Counted from the first letter of the stretch, positions 34,836-44,700 are shown. The stretch is 64,000 nucleotides of DNA from Dactylosporangium fulvum (GCF_025137375.1 NZ_CP073720.1:2318501-2382500); one strand, 5' to 3'. Numbers and translations are program-made. Notes: generated from the letters alone by a model not told the origin.

Positions 34836-35651
34836 TCAAATATCGAAATCGATGACAACTGGCGCGTGGTCCGACGGACCCTTGCCCTTGCGTGCCTCGC
34901 GGTCGATGTAAGCGGACTTGACCGCGCCGGAAAGCGCCGGACTCGCGTAGACCAGGTCGATCCGCATGCCTTTGTCCTGATGGAACATGCCTGCCCGATA
35001 ATCCCAGTACGTGAACGGGTTCGGGCCCTTCATCGGCGTGGGCACGACGTCGTCGAGCCCCGCCTCGCGCAGCGCGGCCAGCGCCGCCCGCTCCGGCGCC
35101 GTCACGTGGGTCGATCCGACGAACGCGGCGGGGTCGAACACGTCGGCGTCGGTCGGCGCGACGTTGAAGTCCCCACAGACCACGACCGGGGCGGCCGCCG
35201 CGAGATCCTCGGCCACCGCGGCGCGCAGGCCGCCGAGCCAGGAGAGCTTGTACGCGTAGTGCGCCGACTCCGGGGTCCGGCCGTTGGGCACGTAGACCGA
35301 CCAGACCCGCACGCCGCCGCACAGCGCGGAGACGGCCCGGGCCTCGATGCGGGGTTGCTCGAACAGGCCCTCCTCGCCCGTGGGCTCGCCGGCCCAGCCC
35401 GGGTCGCCGGCGAAGCCGCGGCGCACGTCCTCGAGGCCGGCCCGGGACAGCAGGGCGACCCCGTTCCACCGGCCCTCGCCGTGGTGGGCGGTCTCGTAGC
35501 CGAGCTCGGCCACCTCGTTCGCCGGGAAGGCGTCGGCGGCGACCTTGGTCTCCTGGACGCACAGGACGTCGGGTCCGGTCTGGTCCAGCCAGTCCAGCAG
35601 GCGCGGGAGGCGCGCCTTGACCGAGTTCACGTTCCAGGTGGCGAGCTTCAC
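34836..35651 (-). CDS. xth: Exodeoxyribonuclease III
   Basis: 271 residues from ATG 35651. Endonuclease/exonuclease/phosphatase fold: MKLATWNVNSVKARLP at the start, catalytic Glu in CVQETKV, the VYVPNGRTPES loop, Asp/Asn in VVCGDFNVAPTD, and the C-terminal Asp-His in PSDHAPVVIDF. The enzyme cuts DNA at abasic sites and removes 3' blocks in base-excision repair. Full length for the family. It appears to be transcribed alone, with repeats just upstream. Confidence 0.96.
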   Translation of the reverse strand: MKLATWNVNSVKARLPRLLDWLDQTGPDVLCVQETKVAADAFPANEVAELGYETAHHGEGRWNGVALLSRAGLEDVRRGFAGDPGWAGEPTGEEGLFEQPRIEARAVSALCGGVRVWSVYVPNGRTPESAHYAYKLSWLGGLRAAVAEDLAAAAPVVVCGDFNVAPTDADVFDPAAFVGSTHVTAPERAALAALREAGLDDVVPTPMKGPNPFTYWDYRAGMFHQDKGMRIDLVYASPALSGAVKSAYIDREARKGKGPSDHAPVVIDFDI

Positions 35652-35677
35652 GCTGCCTCCGCTTCGCTCCGGCAGCG

Positions 35678-35733
35678 TTCACTGCACTGGGTTCACTGCA
35701 CTGGATTCACTGCACCGGCCGCACTGCACCGGC
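35678..35733. repeat. 4 x 14-bp tandem repeat
   Basis: Unit ttcactgcactggg with progressive changes: copies at 35678, 35692, 35706 and 35720. It lies between the exonuclease gene and the LacI gene. Confidence 0.95.
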
Positions 35734-35792
35734 CTTATGGTGAGCGGCGCCCGCCGCTGCGCTTCGGACCGTTCACGCCTACTTTGCCAGAA

Positions 35793-36809
35793 TCAGGCCG
35801 ACTCGCGCTTCACCAGCTCGGTGGGCAGCAGGAGGATCGGCTCGATCTGCTCGCCGGCGGTCATGCGCAGGACCTGTCGCGCCGCCATCCGGCCCAGATC
35901 GGTGATCGGCTGGCGGACCGTGGTCAGCGGCGGCTCGGTGTCCCGGGCGAAGTCCATGTCGTCGAAGCCGACCACGGCCACGTCGTCGGGCACCCGCCGG
36001 CCGGCCTGCCGCAGCGCCCGCAGTGCACCTTCGGCCATGGCGTCGGAGGCGGCGAACACCGCGTCGAGTGTCGGGTCGTCCTCCAGGAGCTGGCTCATGG
36101 CGAGTGCGCCGGACTGCCGGGTGAAGTCGCCGACCGCGACCAGCGATCGCCGGCTCGCGTCCTGCATCGCCGCCCGGTAGCCCTTCAGGCGGTCGATCCC
36201 GGCGCTCATGTCCTGCGGCCCGGCGATCGTGGCGACCCGCCGCCGGCCGGTGTCGAGCAGGTGGTTGACCGCGTCCCGGGCGGCGGCCTCGTTGTCGACG
36301 TCGACGTAGGGCACCGTCGACTGGGTCAGCAGCCGGCCGTTGCAGACCACCGGCACGCCCGCCCGGCTCAGCCGTTCGGGCAGCGGGTCGGCGCCGTGCA
36401 TGGAGAAGATGATCGCGCCGTCGACGTGGCCGCCGGTCGCGTAGCGCTCGACCCGGTCGTGGCTCGGCCCGGAGGGGCCCACCATCATCAGCACGAGCTG
36501 CTTGTCGACGGCCTCGAGCTCGAGGCTCACGCCGCGGATGACCCCGGAGAAGAAGGGGTCGTCGGAGAAGACCCGGCTCGTCGTCTCGGAGGCGACCAGG
36601 GCGATGGAGTCGGTCCGCTGGGTGACGAGGCTGCGCGCGGCCTGGTTGGGCACGTAGCCCAGGGCCTCGACGGCGCTCAGCACCTTGTCGCGGATGTGCG
36701 GCGCGACGGAGGTTGATCCGTTGACCACGCGGGAGGCGGTCGCACGCGAGACCCCCGCGCGTTGCGCGACGTTCTCGAGTGTCGGCCGGTCCCGCCCCGA
36801 CATCACCAT
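35793..36809 (-). CDS. LacI-family transcriptional regulator
   Basis: 338 residues from ATG 36809, chosen because gggggacgccaga lies in front; ATGs at 36824 and 36842 are in-frame alternatives. N-terminal helix-turn-helix and hinge: PTLENVAQRAGVSRATASRVVNGSTSVAPHIRDKV, with the LacI hinge ALGYVPNQAARSL. The rest is a periplasmic-binding-like sensor domain (VFAASDAMAEGAL, VVGFDDMDFARDTEPPLTTV). It would bind a sugar or sugar-like inducer. Two identical palindromes GAGAGCGCTCTC lie upstream, so autoregulation is likely. No sugar operon is adjacent, so its main targets are probably elsewhere. Confidence 0.92.
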   Translation of the reverse strand: MVMSGRDRPTLENVAQRAGVSRATASRVVNGSTSVAPHIRDKVLSAVEALGYVPNQAARSLVTQRTDSIALVASETTSRVFSDDPFFSGVIRGVSLELEAVDKQLVLMMVGPSGPSHDRVERYATGGHVDGAIIFSMHGADPLPERLSRAGVPVVCNGRLLTQSTVPYVDVDNEAAARDAVNHLLDTGRRRVATIAGPQDMSAGIDRLKGYRAAMQDASRRSLVAVGDFTRQSGALAMSQLLEDDPTLDAVFAASDAMAEGALRALRQAGRRVPDDVAVVGFDDMDFARDTEPPLTTVRQPITDLGRMAARQVLRMTAGEQIEPILLLPTELVKRESA

Positions 36810-36870
36810 TCTGGCGTCCCCCATATCTGTCCGCCGCACCATAATGACCCAAGTGTGGCGATGTGGAATA

Positions 36871-36914
36871 CACAAAAGAGACGGGCGATGGAGCATGCCG
36901 CTCCACCGCCCGTC
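36871..36914 (-). terminator. Intrinsic terminator in the lacI leader
   Basis: 15-bp stem with one mismatch, GACGGGCGATGGAGC/GCTCCACCGCCCGTC (36880-36914), loop ATGCC. On the minus strand it is followed by TCTTTTGTG. It lies between the operator-flanked promoter and the lacI start. Confidence 0.8.
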
Positions 36915-36929
36915 GCACCCTCACACCGG

Positions 36930-37013
36930 TTACACCCTGATCACGATTTCGCCGGTCACGATCCGCCGGTCACCCGGGCCACACCGGGCGGTGTTCACCA
37001 GGGCGGTGTCCAC
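36930..37013 (-). CDS. Possible 27-residue leader peptide
   Basis: GTG 37013 to TAA 36930, with 24 of 27 codons ending in G or C. The product begins MDTALVNTARCGPGDRR. It starts 18 bp after the first operator and ends 16 bp before the terminator. A purine stretch (aaggga) touches the GTG directly, which is too close for a normal ribosome-binding site, so translation is doubtful. Confidence 0.3.
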   Translation of the reverse strand: MDTALVNTARCGPGDRRIVTGEIVIRV

Positions 37014-37030
37014 TCCCTTGCGGAGGGCCG

Positions 37031-37042
37031 GAGAGCGCTCTC
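37031..37042. promoter_or_regulatory. LacI-type operator O1
   Basis: Perfect palindrome GAGAGCGCTCTC, a form of the CebR-like LacI-family operator. It lies just downstream of the predicted transcription start of the minus-strand promoter. Confidence 0.85.
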
Positions 37043-37054
37043 AAGACTCGATTC

Positions 37055-37083
37055 ATCCTGGCCGCTGACAAGCTCAATGTCAA
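37055..37083 (-). promoter_or_regulatory. Promoter between twin operators
   Basis: On the minus strand TTGACA (37078-37083), 17-bp spacer, CAGGAT (37055-37060). The start of transcription would be near 37048. Both operators flank it, so a bound LacI-type repressor could block or loop it. Confidence 0.6.
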
Positions 37084-37097
37084 TCACGGAATTGTCT

Positions 37098-37109
37098 GAG
37101 AGCGCTCTC
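37098..37109. promoter_or_regulatory. LacI-type operator O2
   Basis: Second perfect GAGAGCGCTCTC, centre-to-centre 67 bp from O1. It also fills exactly the 17-bp spacer of a plus-strand promoter-like pair TTGTCT (37092-37097) and TATGTT (37115-37120). Confidence 0.85.
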
Positions 37110-37139
37110 TTGAATATGTTGTGGGAAACGCCAAAACTC

Positions 37140-37634
37140 CTATGCGGCCTGGCGTCGCCGGCAGGCCTCGACATGCGCCGCGATGACGGCCGAGGTGCTC
37201 GAACGCACGCAGGCGTCGGCACCGGCTTCGAGCACGTCGACCACGTCCTGGTGGTCGCTGTACGGGTCGAGGACCGCGACGATCGCCGCCGCCGGATGGC
37301 GCAGGCAGGCCGCCGTCACCGTCTTCGCTGCGGGGGCGTCCAGGACCACGATGTCGGGTTCCGGCACATCGGCCTTATGGACATCAGTCTCATGGACATC
37401 GGCTTCATGGACATCAGCCTCATGGTGCCCGGACCCGTGAAGTTCGGACCCGTGGCGACCGGACCCGTGGAGGTTCCGCTCCTCGCCGGTCGGCAGCTGA
37501 CGGCGCCGGACCACCCGCCAGTCGCACGGCAGGTGCCGGGCCAGGTCGCCGAACCGCGACCCGCCGGTCACCAGCAGGACGGTGATCCGGTCGAGGGTCG
37601 ACGAGGTGCGCTGGGGGAGGGTCGCGATGTTCAT
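37140..37634 (-). CDS. Receiver-like protein with an in-frame repeat insertion
   Basis: 164 residues, ATG 37634. The fold looks like a degenerate response-regulator receiver: ITVLLVTGGSRFGDLAR at the start, DIVVLDAPAAKTVTAA where the phospho-acceptor Asp would be, AAIVAVLDPYSD and DVLEAGADACVRSS near the Lys loop. The Asp-Asp acidic pocket and the Lys are missing, so it may not be phosphorylated. Between beta strands there is an inserted segment with EADVHEADVHETDVHKADV, made by a 15-bp DNA repeat, and an HGSGRHGSELHGSGHH-type repeat. Its 3' end runs toward the operator region. Confidence 0.7.
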   Translation of the reverse strand: MNIATLPQRTSSTLDRITVLLVTGGSRFGDLARHLPCDWRVVRRRQLPTGEERNLHGSGRHGSELHGSGHHEADVHEADVHETDVHKADVPEPDIVVLDAPAAKTVTAACLRHPAAAIVAVLDPYSDHQDVVDVLEAGADACVRSSTSAVIAAHVEACRRRQAA

Positions 37635-37729
37635 GTTTCATGTATCGCGCCCGGGACTGGTATCCCGCTCCGTGGCGGCTGCGAAAATCCTGGAAGGAAG
37701 GCAACCCGACCCCACCGGGAGTGGTGTGC

Positions 37730-38272
37730 GTGATCGTCTGGATCAACGGCCCGTTCGGCGTCGGCAAGACCACCCTCACCGCCGAGCTGTGCCGCAGGGA
37801 GCCGCAGGCGCGTGCCTTCGACCCGGAGCGCATCGGCTGGGTCCTCAAGCGCACGGTCGGGCTGGTCCGGCAGGGCGACTACCAGGACCTGCCCGCCTGG
37901 CGCTCGGCCACCGTCGCCGTGGCCGCCCGGCAGGCCCGCGGCGCCGACCCGCTCATCGTGCCGATGACGGTGCTGCGCCGGCAGTACCTCGACGAGATCT
38001 TCGCGGGCCTGCGCTCCCGCGGCCACGAGGTGCGGCACGTGCTCCTCGACGTGTCGCCGCCGGTGCTGGTCGAGCGGATCGAGTCCGACACGGACCCGGA
38101 CCCGCAGGGCTGGCGGCTCGACAACCTCGGCACGTACCTCGTCGCCCGGCACGATTTGCGTCGCGGCGGTGCCGTCGTGGACACCGACGACCTGACCGCG
38201 GACGAGGTCGCCGACGAGGTCGAGGCGCTGATCCAGGACTGGCGGGACGGCCGGCCGGCCCCGGACGGTTGA
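37730..38272 (+). CDS. P-loop NTPase, TmrB/kinase-like
   Basis: 180 residues from GTG 37730 (gggagtggtgtgc in front; an upstream GTG is also possible). Walker A NGPFGVGKTTL is at residues 6-16. RAFDPERIGWVLKRTV and DYQDLPAWRSATVAVAAR resemble tunicamycin-resistance (TmrB)-like and AAA-type small kinases. LIVPMTVLRRQYLDEIF and RHVLLDVSPPVLVERIE complete the core; an Asp in DTDDLTADEV may contact metal. Some relatives give antibiotic resistance by phosphorylation or substrate sequestering, but no resistance is inferred here. Confidence 0.8.
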   Translation: MIVWINGPFGVGKTTLTAELCRREPQARAFDPERIGWVLKRTVGLVRQGDYQDLPAWRSATVAVAARQARGADPLIVPMTVLRRQYLDEIFAGLRSRGHEVRHVLLDVSPPVLVERIESDTDPDPQGWRLDNLGTYLVARHDLRRGGAVVDTDDLTADEVADEVEALIQDWRDGRPAPDG

Positions 38273-38471
38273 GGCCGGCGGACAAAAACAGGCGGCCGAG
38301 ACGGGTGGTCGAGACAGGCCGGCCGAGACGGGCGGCCGAGCGCTCGCTGTCCGCGCCCCCGCCCGGCTTCGCCCAGCACGTGCTCGTCGAGACGTGTGTG
38401 CTCAGCCGGGCGGGGACGCGCGTCACCTGGGCCGCGGGGGAGCCGGCCAGGGAGGTCGACTCCCCCGGGCG

Positions 38472-41400
38472 TCACCGTGCATACACCTCCAGCTCCCACA
38501 GGGAGTAGCCGTAGCTCGTGGCGCGGTCGACGCCGACCATCCGCACGTACCGCGCCGTCACCGGGGCGAACACCACGCTGTCGGTGCCGCCGTTGCCGGC
38601 GTCGACCGTCGACACCGTCGTCCACGAGCTGCCGTTGCCGGAGACCTCGATCCGGTACCGCGACCCGTAGGCCGCCTCCCAGCGCAGGATGACCCGCCGG
38701 ACGGTACGGGCGGATCCGAGATCTACGGTGAACGACTGGTTGTCGCTCCACCCGCTGGCCCACCGCGTCGTCGGGTTGCCGTCGACCGCCGCGCCGGTGG
38801 AGAAGCCGAGCTGCGTGCCGCTGGCCGAGACGCTACGGCCGAGCGCCAGGTTGGTGATGTCGTCGCCGCGCTTCGCCGGGAACGACACCACCTGCTGGTA
38901 GGTCGGCCGGTTCTGCCACGAGATCTTGTCGTGCGTGATCCCGCCGAGCGGCGACTGGATGACGGTGTCCGCACACCACTGGTCGCCGGCGCCGCAGTAC
39001 TTGTCGCCCGGGTACGTCGTCGCCGCCGGCTCGGCGACGGCCGCCGCGAGCGTCGAGGTCAGCACCTGCCGGCACGCGGCCAGGACGCCGTTGCCGCAGT
39101 ACGTGCGGCCGAGGCCGCTGCGCACCGGGTCGCCGAGGACCGCGCGGAGGTCCTTGTCGAGGTACCCCCACCAGCCGTACTGGAACGCGGACCCCTTGTG
39201 GCTCTGGCTCTGGTTCAGCGAGCCGGCGCTCGTCGGGCCGGTGAAGCCGGACGGGGACTCGTCGATCTGCAGCGCGCCGGTGAGCGCGGTGTAGACGTCG
39301 TCGCCGAGCCCGGGCCGGAACGTGCCGGCGACGAGCTTCGGCCACCAGGCGTCGAAGATCCGGATCGCGTCCGCGTGCTGGTACACATGGGAACCCGGCG
39401 ACGTCTCGACCCGCTTCGCGCCGCCGGCCTGCCACGCGGCGAGCTTGGTGACCGCCGGGTCGCCGGTGCTGCCGAGGATCCGCAGCAGCTCCGGCAGCAG
39501 GCTCTCGGCGCGCAGGTCGGTGACGGCGGCGTCCTCGACGAGCCGCACCACGCCGGCGCGGTCCAGCTTGCCGTTGTTCGCCAGGGCGGCCTTCACACGC
39601 CGGTCGAGCAGGTCGGCCCGGTGCACGGCGCCGAAGCTGAAGTTGCCGTCGGCGGCGCTGAAGCCGAGGGCCTGCTTGTTGTTCCAGCTGACGAAGTAGT
39701 CCTGGCCGGTCGACTGCGGGTGCTGCGCGACCGGGACGTAGTCGGCGGTGTTGGTGTCCGGGTTCCAGCCCGACCACTCGTAGGCCGGCTCGGCCTTCGT
39801 CGGCAGGTTCGGGTCGGCGCCGGCCTTGCGCACCGGGTTGTTGCCCGAGTTGAAGTACGCGGTGCTCGTCGAGTTGACGTAGAACCAGTTGAACGCGTAG
39901 CCGACGTCGGACGCGGAGGCGATGAACTGCGCCGGCGAGCCCATCGCGGCGGGGTCGTTGAACGCCTGGAACCCGATCGCCGAGTCCGCCTCGTGCCGGT
40001 AGGTCGAGCGCAGCTGGGTGAACGCGACCGGCCGCCCGGCGACGGTGCCGCGCCACGCCACCAGGCCGTACTTCGTCCGGTAGGTCACCAGCTGGTATGA
40101 GCCGGCGGGCGTGGAGTCCGCGACCGTCGGCTTCCAGGAGTTGGTACGGGTGAGCTTCTCCATCGGCGTGCACTGCCCCCGGAACAGGTACGCCTCGGAG
40201 GCGGGCGTCGCCGCCGAGCCGTCGGTGTTGCACAGCGGCACCGCGTAGGTGTCGGTGATGTCCTGCTCGGCGGAGGTCGCGCTCCACGCGTAGTCCTGAC
40301 CCCGGCCGAGCAGCACGTAGAGGTTCAGGCCGGCGAACGCGACACCGTGCGCGCTGATCCCCGGGCCCTGCAGCTCCTGCAGCATCAGCAGCTGCGGCGA
40401 GAAGTATCCGGTCTGCGGCCCGAACACGGCGATCGGGTTGCCCGTCGCCGAGTGCGCCGCGTCGATCACCACCGCGTTGGACATGCCGCGCTTCGTCGCC
40501 GCGCCCGGTTTGACCCCGGCGGTGGTCGTCGCCGAGCCCGCCGGGTTGAAGACCACCGGCTGCGCGGTCACCGAGCCCGGGTCGGGCAGGGCCACGCCGG
40601 CCGCGTCCGGATCCGCCGAGCCGTACGGGAACGTCTGTCCGCTGTGGAGGGTGAGCGTCGCCTCCTCGTCGTTCTGCGCGCGGAAGGCCGCCCACAGCCG
40701 GTCGCCCTCGGCGGCGCCGTAGCGGGCCCGCGCGGTCACCCGGACCAGCGCCGACTCGACCTCACCGCCCCCGCCGCCGCCGAACAGGCCGCCGACGACC
40801 CCGGCGATCGCGATCAGGTCGGTCATCTGGAACGGCTCCGGGCCGCCCGCGTTGGTGATCGCGTCGAGGTGGCCGGTCAGCACGTACTCGCCGGGGCAGT
40901 TGCGCGCGGACATGCACGCCGCGATGTAGGCGTTGATGCCCGCGATGTAGTCCTGCACGTCGGTGTAGAGCTGCGCGCCGCGCGGCCCCTTCGCCTGCAG
41001 CGCGGCGACCTGCGCCTGGAGGTCGGCCTCGGTGTAGGGGGCGCTGCGCCAGATCGACTGTTCCAGCTCCCGGTTGCCCGGGGCACCTCCGGCGAACGGG
41101 GTCAGCTGCCCGCGCCCGACCCGCCGCAGCAGGTCCATGACGAACAGCCGGTCCTCGGCCCCGGCGTAGCCGGCGCCGAACATCGTCCCGGCCCGCGTCG
41201 TGCCGGTCACGTGCGGCACGCCGAGGCCCTTGTCGCGCACGATCGTCACGTCGGCGCGTGGGCTGTAGCTGCGCTCCACCTGGCCGGCCGGCACACCGAA
41301 CGAGGCGCTGTTGTAGAACTGGTCGATCTGCTCGGTGGTGAGGCCGGTGTAGGCCGAGACGAGGTTCGCGTACTTGCCGAGCTGATCGGCTGAGTGCGCC

Positions 41401-41630
41401 GGCCGGGTGCCGAGGGCCTGGTGGGCCAGGATCTCGACGAGCGTGGCATTGCCGTTCTGTCCTGGCGGCAGGATGTCGTCGCATTCGTCGAGGCAGTAGT
41501 CGTTCGGGGGCAGGACGGCCGCCTGGGCGGCGGTCCGGTCGAGAACGGGCAGCGCGACCAGCGCGCCGGCGGTGAGGAGAAGCGCCACGAGGGCGCGTCC
41601 GAGGGCAGGTCTGACTACGGGTCGGGACAT
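38472..41630 (-). CDS. Secreted penicillin acylase-family N-terminal-nucleophile hydrolase with discoidin domain
   Basis: 1,052 residues from ATG 41630, with ggaagggatccgcc in front. Signal peptide (LGRALVALLLTAGALVALPV), then the penicillin/cephalosporin acylase body. N-terminal (alpha) part includes VTIVRDKGLGVPHVTGTT; the beta chain would begin at the Ser of TKRGMSNAVVIDAAHS (~residue 391), the autocatalytic nucleophile. Many Cys are spread, and the last ~130 residues are an F5/8 type C (discoidin) domain (NLALGRSVSASG...YGYSLWELEVYAR) that binds carbohydrates. Family members hydrolyse N-acyl-homoserine lactones, beta-lactam side chains or other acyl amides, so the substrate is uncertain. 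It lies opposite to the SNF2 gene. Confidence 0.92.
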   Translation of the reverse strand: MSRPVVRPALGRALVALLLTAGALVALPVLDRTAAQAAVLPPNDYCLDECDDILPPGQNGNATLVEILAHQALGTRPAHSADQLGKYANLVSAYTGLTTEQIDQFYNSASFGVPAGQVERSYSPRADVTIVRDKGLGVPHVTGTTRAGTMFGAGYAGAEDRLFVMDLLRRVGRGQLTPFAGGAPGNRELEQSIWRSAPYTEADLQAQVAALQAKGPRGAQLYTDVQDYIAGINAYIAACMSARNCPGEYVLTGHLDAITNAGGPEPFQMTDLIAIAGVVGGLFGGGGGGEVESALVRVTARARYGAAEGDRLWAAFRAQNDEEATLTLHSGQTFPYGSADPDAAGVALPDPGSVTAQPVVFNPAGSATTTAGVKPGAATKRGMSNAVVIDAAHSATGNPIAVFGPQTGYFSPQLLMLQELQGPGISAHGVAFAGLNLYVLLGRGQDYAWSATSAEQDITDTYAVPLCNTDGSAATPASEAYLFRGQCTPMEKLTRTNSWKPTVADSTPAGSYQLVTYRTKYGLVAWRGTVAGRPVAFTQLRSTYRHEADSAIGFQAFNDPAAMGSPAQFIASASDVGYAFNWFYVNSTSTAYFNSGNNPVRKAGADPNLPTKAEPAYEWSGWNPDTNTADYVPVAQHPQSTGQDYFVSWNNKQALGFSAADGNFSFGAVHRADLLDRRVKAALANNGKLDRAGVVRLVEDAAVTDLRAESLLPELLRILGSTGDPAVTKLAAWQAGGAKRVETSPGSHVYQHADAIRIFDAWWPKLVAGTFRPGLGDDVYTALTGALQIDESPSGFTGPTSAGSLNQSQSHKGSAFQYGWWGYLDKDLRAVLGDPVRSGLGRTYCGNGVLAACRQVLTSTLAAAVAEPAATTYPGDKYCGAGDQWCADTVIQSPLGGITHDKISWQNRPTYQQVVSFPAKRGDDITNLALGRSVSASGTQLGFSTGAAVDGNPTTRWASGWSDNQSFTVDLGSARTVRRVILRWEAAYGSRYRIEVSGNGSSWTTVSTVDAGNGGTDSVVFAPVTARYVRMVGVDRATSYGYSLWELEVYAR

Positions 41631-41758
41631 GGCGGATCCCTTCCGGGGGTTGCGAGTCAACATGAAAATGACTCGGATTACCGGATGGTAACAACGACAC
41701 GGGTCACTGGATAGAGGTTCAGAAGGGCAGCCCTGGCCGCCTCCACTAGGCTTCGTGG

Positions 41759-44700
41759 GTGCTCGTGGTCCACGCGCTCTGGGCGTCTCCCGCCGGCTCG
41801 CTCGAGGGCCGGCTCCAGGGTCGGCTCCAGGATCGGCTCCCGGGCCGGCTCTGCCTCTGGGCCGAGGACCCCGGCCTTCCGGCACCGCCGCGCACCGCCG
41901 GGCGCGGATCCGGGCGCCGGGCCGGGGCGGCCCCGCACCCGTTCGTGGTGCGCGGGCTGCGGCTCGACGACGGTGCCGGTGAGTCCGCGGTCCGCACCCT
42001 GCGCCTGCCGACCCGCAGCGGGTTGCCGGAGGTGTCCCCGTCGGCCGTGTCGGCGCTCGACCCGCCCGCCGGCAACGCCGCGCTGCGGCTGGAGGACTGG
42101 GCGGTCGAGACCGTCGAATACGGCCCGGACGACGCGTTCGGCCTGCTCCGGTCGGCCCTGGCACTGCTGGACGCGGACGGCGAGTTCGTCTGCGCCGACT
42201 CGACACGCTGGTTCACGTCGGTTGCCGGGTTCGCCGCCGGCCTGGTCACCCGTGGCCGTCTCCTGCCCGGCCTGGCCCGGCCCGGCGGTCCGGGTGGGGA
42301 ACCCAGTCCGGGCAGGGAACACGGTCCGGGCAGGGAACACGGTCCGGGCAGGGAACACGGTCCGGGTGGGGAACCGGGCGGGGCCGGAGCCGGCGCCCGG
42401 GCCGAGGCTCGCTGGCTTCCCGTGCTCACCGGCCGGGACGCCGCCTACGCCCGCTCCCTCGCCCTCGCCATGCCGCAGGCCGTCCTCGCCGCCGAGCCGG
42501 GGGCCACGCGCGCGGCGGTCCTGACCGACATCCTCGACACGCTGGTCGACGCGGCCGCCCGGGCGATGCTGCCGGCGGCCCGCCACCGCGTCCCCGGCGC
42601 CGCCGGCGCCTGGCTCACCGCGCTCACCGGCACCGACCGGCAGCTGCACGGCGTGCCGGACGCCGAGGTCGCGGCGCTGCGGGCCGAGCTCGGCACCTGG
42701 CAGGCCGACGCCGTCGGCGGGGCCGTCCGGGCCTGCTTCACGCTCGTCGAGCCGCCCGAGCCCACCGAGCCGGGGGAGGAGACCGCGACCGGCGACCGGC
42801 AGTGGCGGCTCGAGTTCGCGCTCCAGGCCGCCGACGAGCCCAGCCTCGTCGTCGGCGCGGAACGGGTCTGGCGGTCCCGCGGCGCGCTGAAGGCCCTGCA
42901 ACGGCACATCCCCGCGCCGCAGGAGACACTGCTGGCCGAGCTGGGCCGGGCGAGCCGGCTCTACCCGGCGCTGGAGGACGCGCTGCGGGCCGCGCGCCCG
43001 TCCGCGCTCACGCTCGACGCGGCCGGTGCGCACCAGCTGCTCAGCGAGAGCGCGCCGCTGCTGGCCGCCGCCGGGTTCGGCGTGCTGCTGCCCGGCTGGT
43101 GGCGCAGGCCGTCCGCCCGCCTCGGCGTGCGGCTCACCGCGCGCAGCTCGTCGACGACTGCCCCGGGCACCGTCGCCGCCGCGAGCGGGATCGGCCTCGA
43201 CGCGGTCGTCGACTACCGGTGGGAGCTGGCGATCGGCGACGAGCCGCTGACCGAGGACGAGTTGCGCCGCCTCACCGACCTCAAGGCGCCGCTGGTCAAC
43301 CTCCGCGGCCAGTGGGTCGAGCTCGACCCGCGGCGGCTCGCGGCCGGGCTCGAGATCATCCAGCGGCAGGCCGCCGAGCCCGGCGCCGGGGACGCCATGA
43401 CGGTGGCGGACCTGCTGCACGTCGCCGGCGGTGCCGACGGCGGGCCCGGCGGCCTGCCGATCGTCGAGGTCACCGCGGACGGCTGGCTCGGGGACCTGCT
43501 CTGCGGGGAGACGGAGCTGCGGATCCGCCCGGTCGGGGTGCCCGACGGGTTCCGGGGGGCGCTCAGGCCGTACCAGCAACGGGGTTTGAACTGGCTCGGC
43601 TTCCTCGAATCCGCGGGCCTCGGCGGCATCCTCGCCGACGACATGGGCCTGGGCAAGACGGTGCAGCTGCTGGCGCTGCTGGCCGGGAAGGCGCCCGGGC
43701 CGACGCTGCTGGTGTGCCCGATGTCGCTCGTCGGCAACTGGCAGCGGGAGGCCGCGAAGTTCGCGCCGGACCTGCGGGTGCACGTCCACCACGGCGCCGA
43801 ACGGGCGCGGGGCGCCGACTTCCGGGCCGCCGTCGCCGCGGCCGACCTCGTCATCACCACCTACTCGATCGCCGCCCGCGACGCCGCCGCGCTGAAGGCC
43901 ATGCACTGGCACCGGCTGGTGCTCGACGAGGCGCAGGCGGTGAAGAACGCCGCCACGAAGCAGGCGGTCGCGGTGCGGCAACTGCCCGCCCGGCACCGGA
44001 TCGCGGTGACCGGCACACCGGTCGAGAACCGGCTCGCCGATCTGTGGTCCATCATGGACTTCGCGAACCCGGGCCTGCTCGGCACGGCCCGCAGGTTCAA
44101 GGAGACCTACGCGGAGCCGGTCGAGCGGCACGGCGACGAGGAGGCCGCCGCGCGGCTGCGCCGGATCACCCAGCCGTTTGTGCTGCGGCGGCTCAAGACC
44201 GACCGGGGCATCATCTCCGACCTGCCGGAGAAGCTGGAGATGGACGTCCTGTGCAATCTGACGCGCGAGCAGGCGTCGCTGTACCAGGCAGTCGTCGACG
44301 ACATGCTCGCCCGCATCGAGCGCAGCGAGGGCATCGAGCGCCGGGGGCTGGTCCTGGCCACCATGACCCGGCTCAAGCAGGTCTGCAACCACCCGGCGCA
44401 CGCCCTGCGCGACGGCAGCCGCCTGGCCGGGCGCAGTGGCAAGCTCGCCCGCCTCGAGGAGATCCTCGACGAGGTCCTCGCGGCCGGCGAACGTGCATTG
44501 GTCTTCACGCAGTACGCGGAGTTCGGCGGCATGCTGCGCGCCCACCTCTCAGCACGGTTCGGCCGAGAGGTCGCGTTCCTGCACGGCGGGCTGCCGAAGG
44601 CGTCCCGCGACGCGCTGGTGGCGCGGTTCCAGTCGGCCGACGCGGCGGCGCCGCAGCTGTTCGTCCTGTCCCTGAAGGCGGGCGGCACCGGGCTCACGCT

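Noticed and set aside
37092..37120. Plus-strand promoter across O2 as the promoter of a coding gene
   Set aside because: Good hexamers and spacing, but no plus-strand gene follows until the P-loop gene 600 bp away; kept only as part of the operator finding.
41678..44545. 955-residue frame on minus
   Set aside because: Antisense to the SNF2 helicase gene, whose motifs are complete; the minus frame has none.
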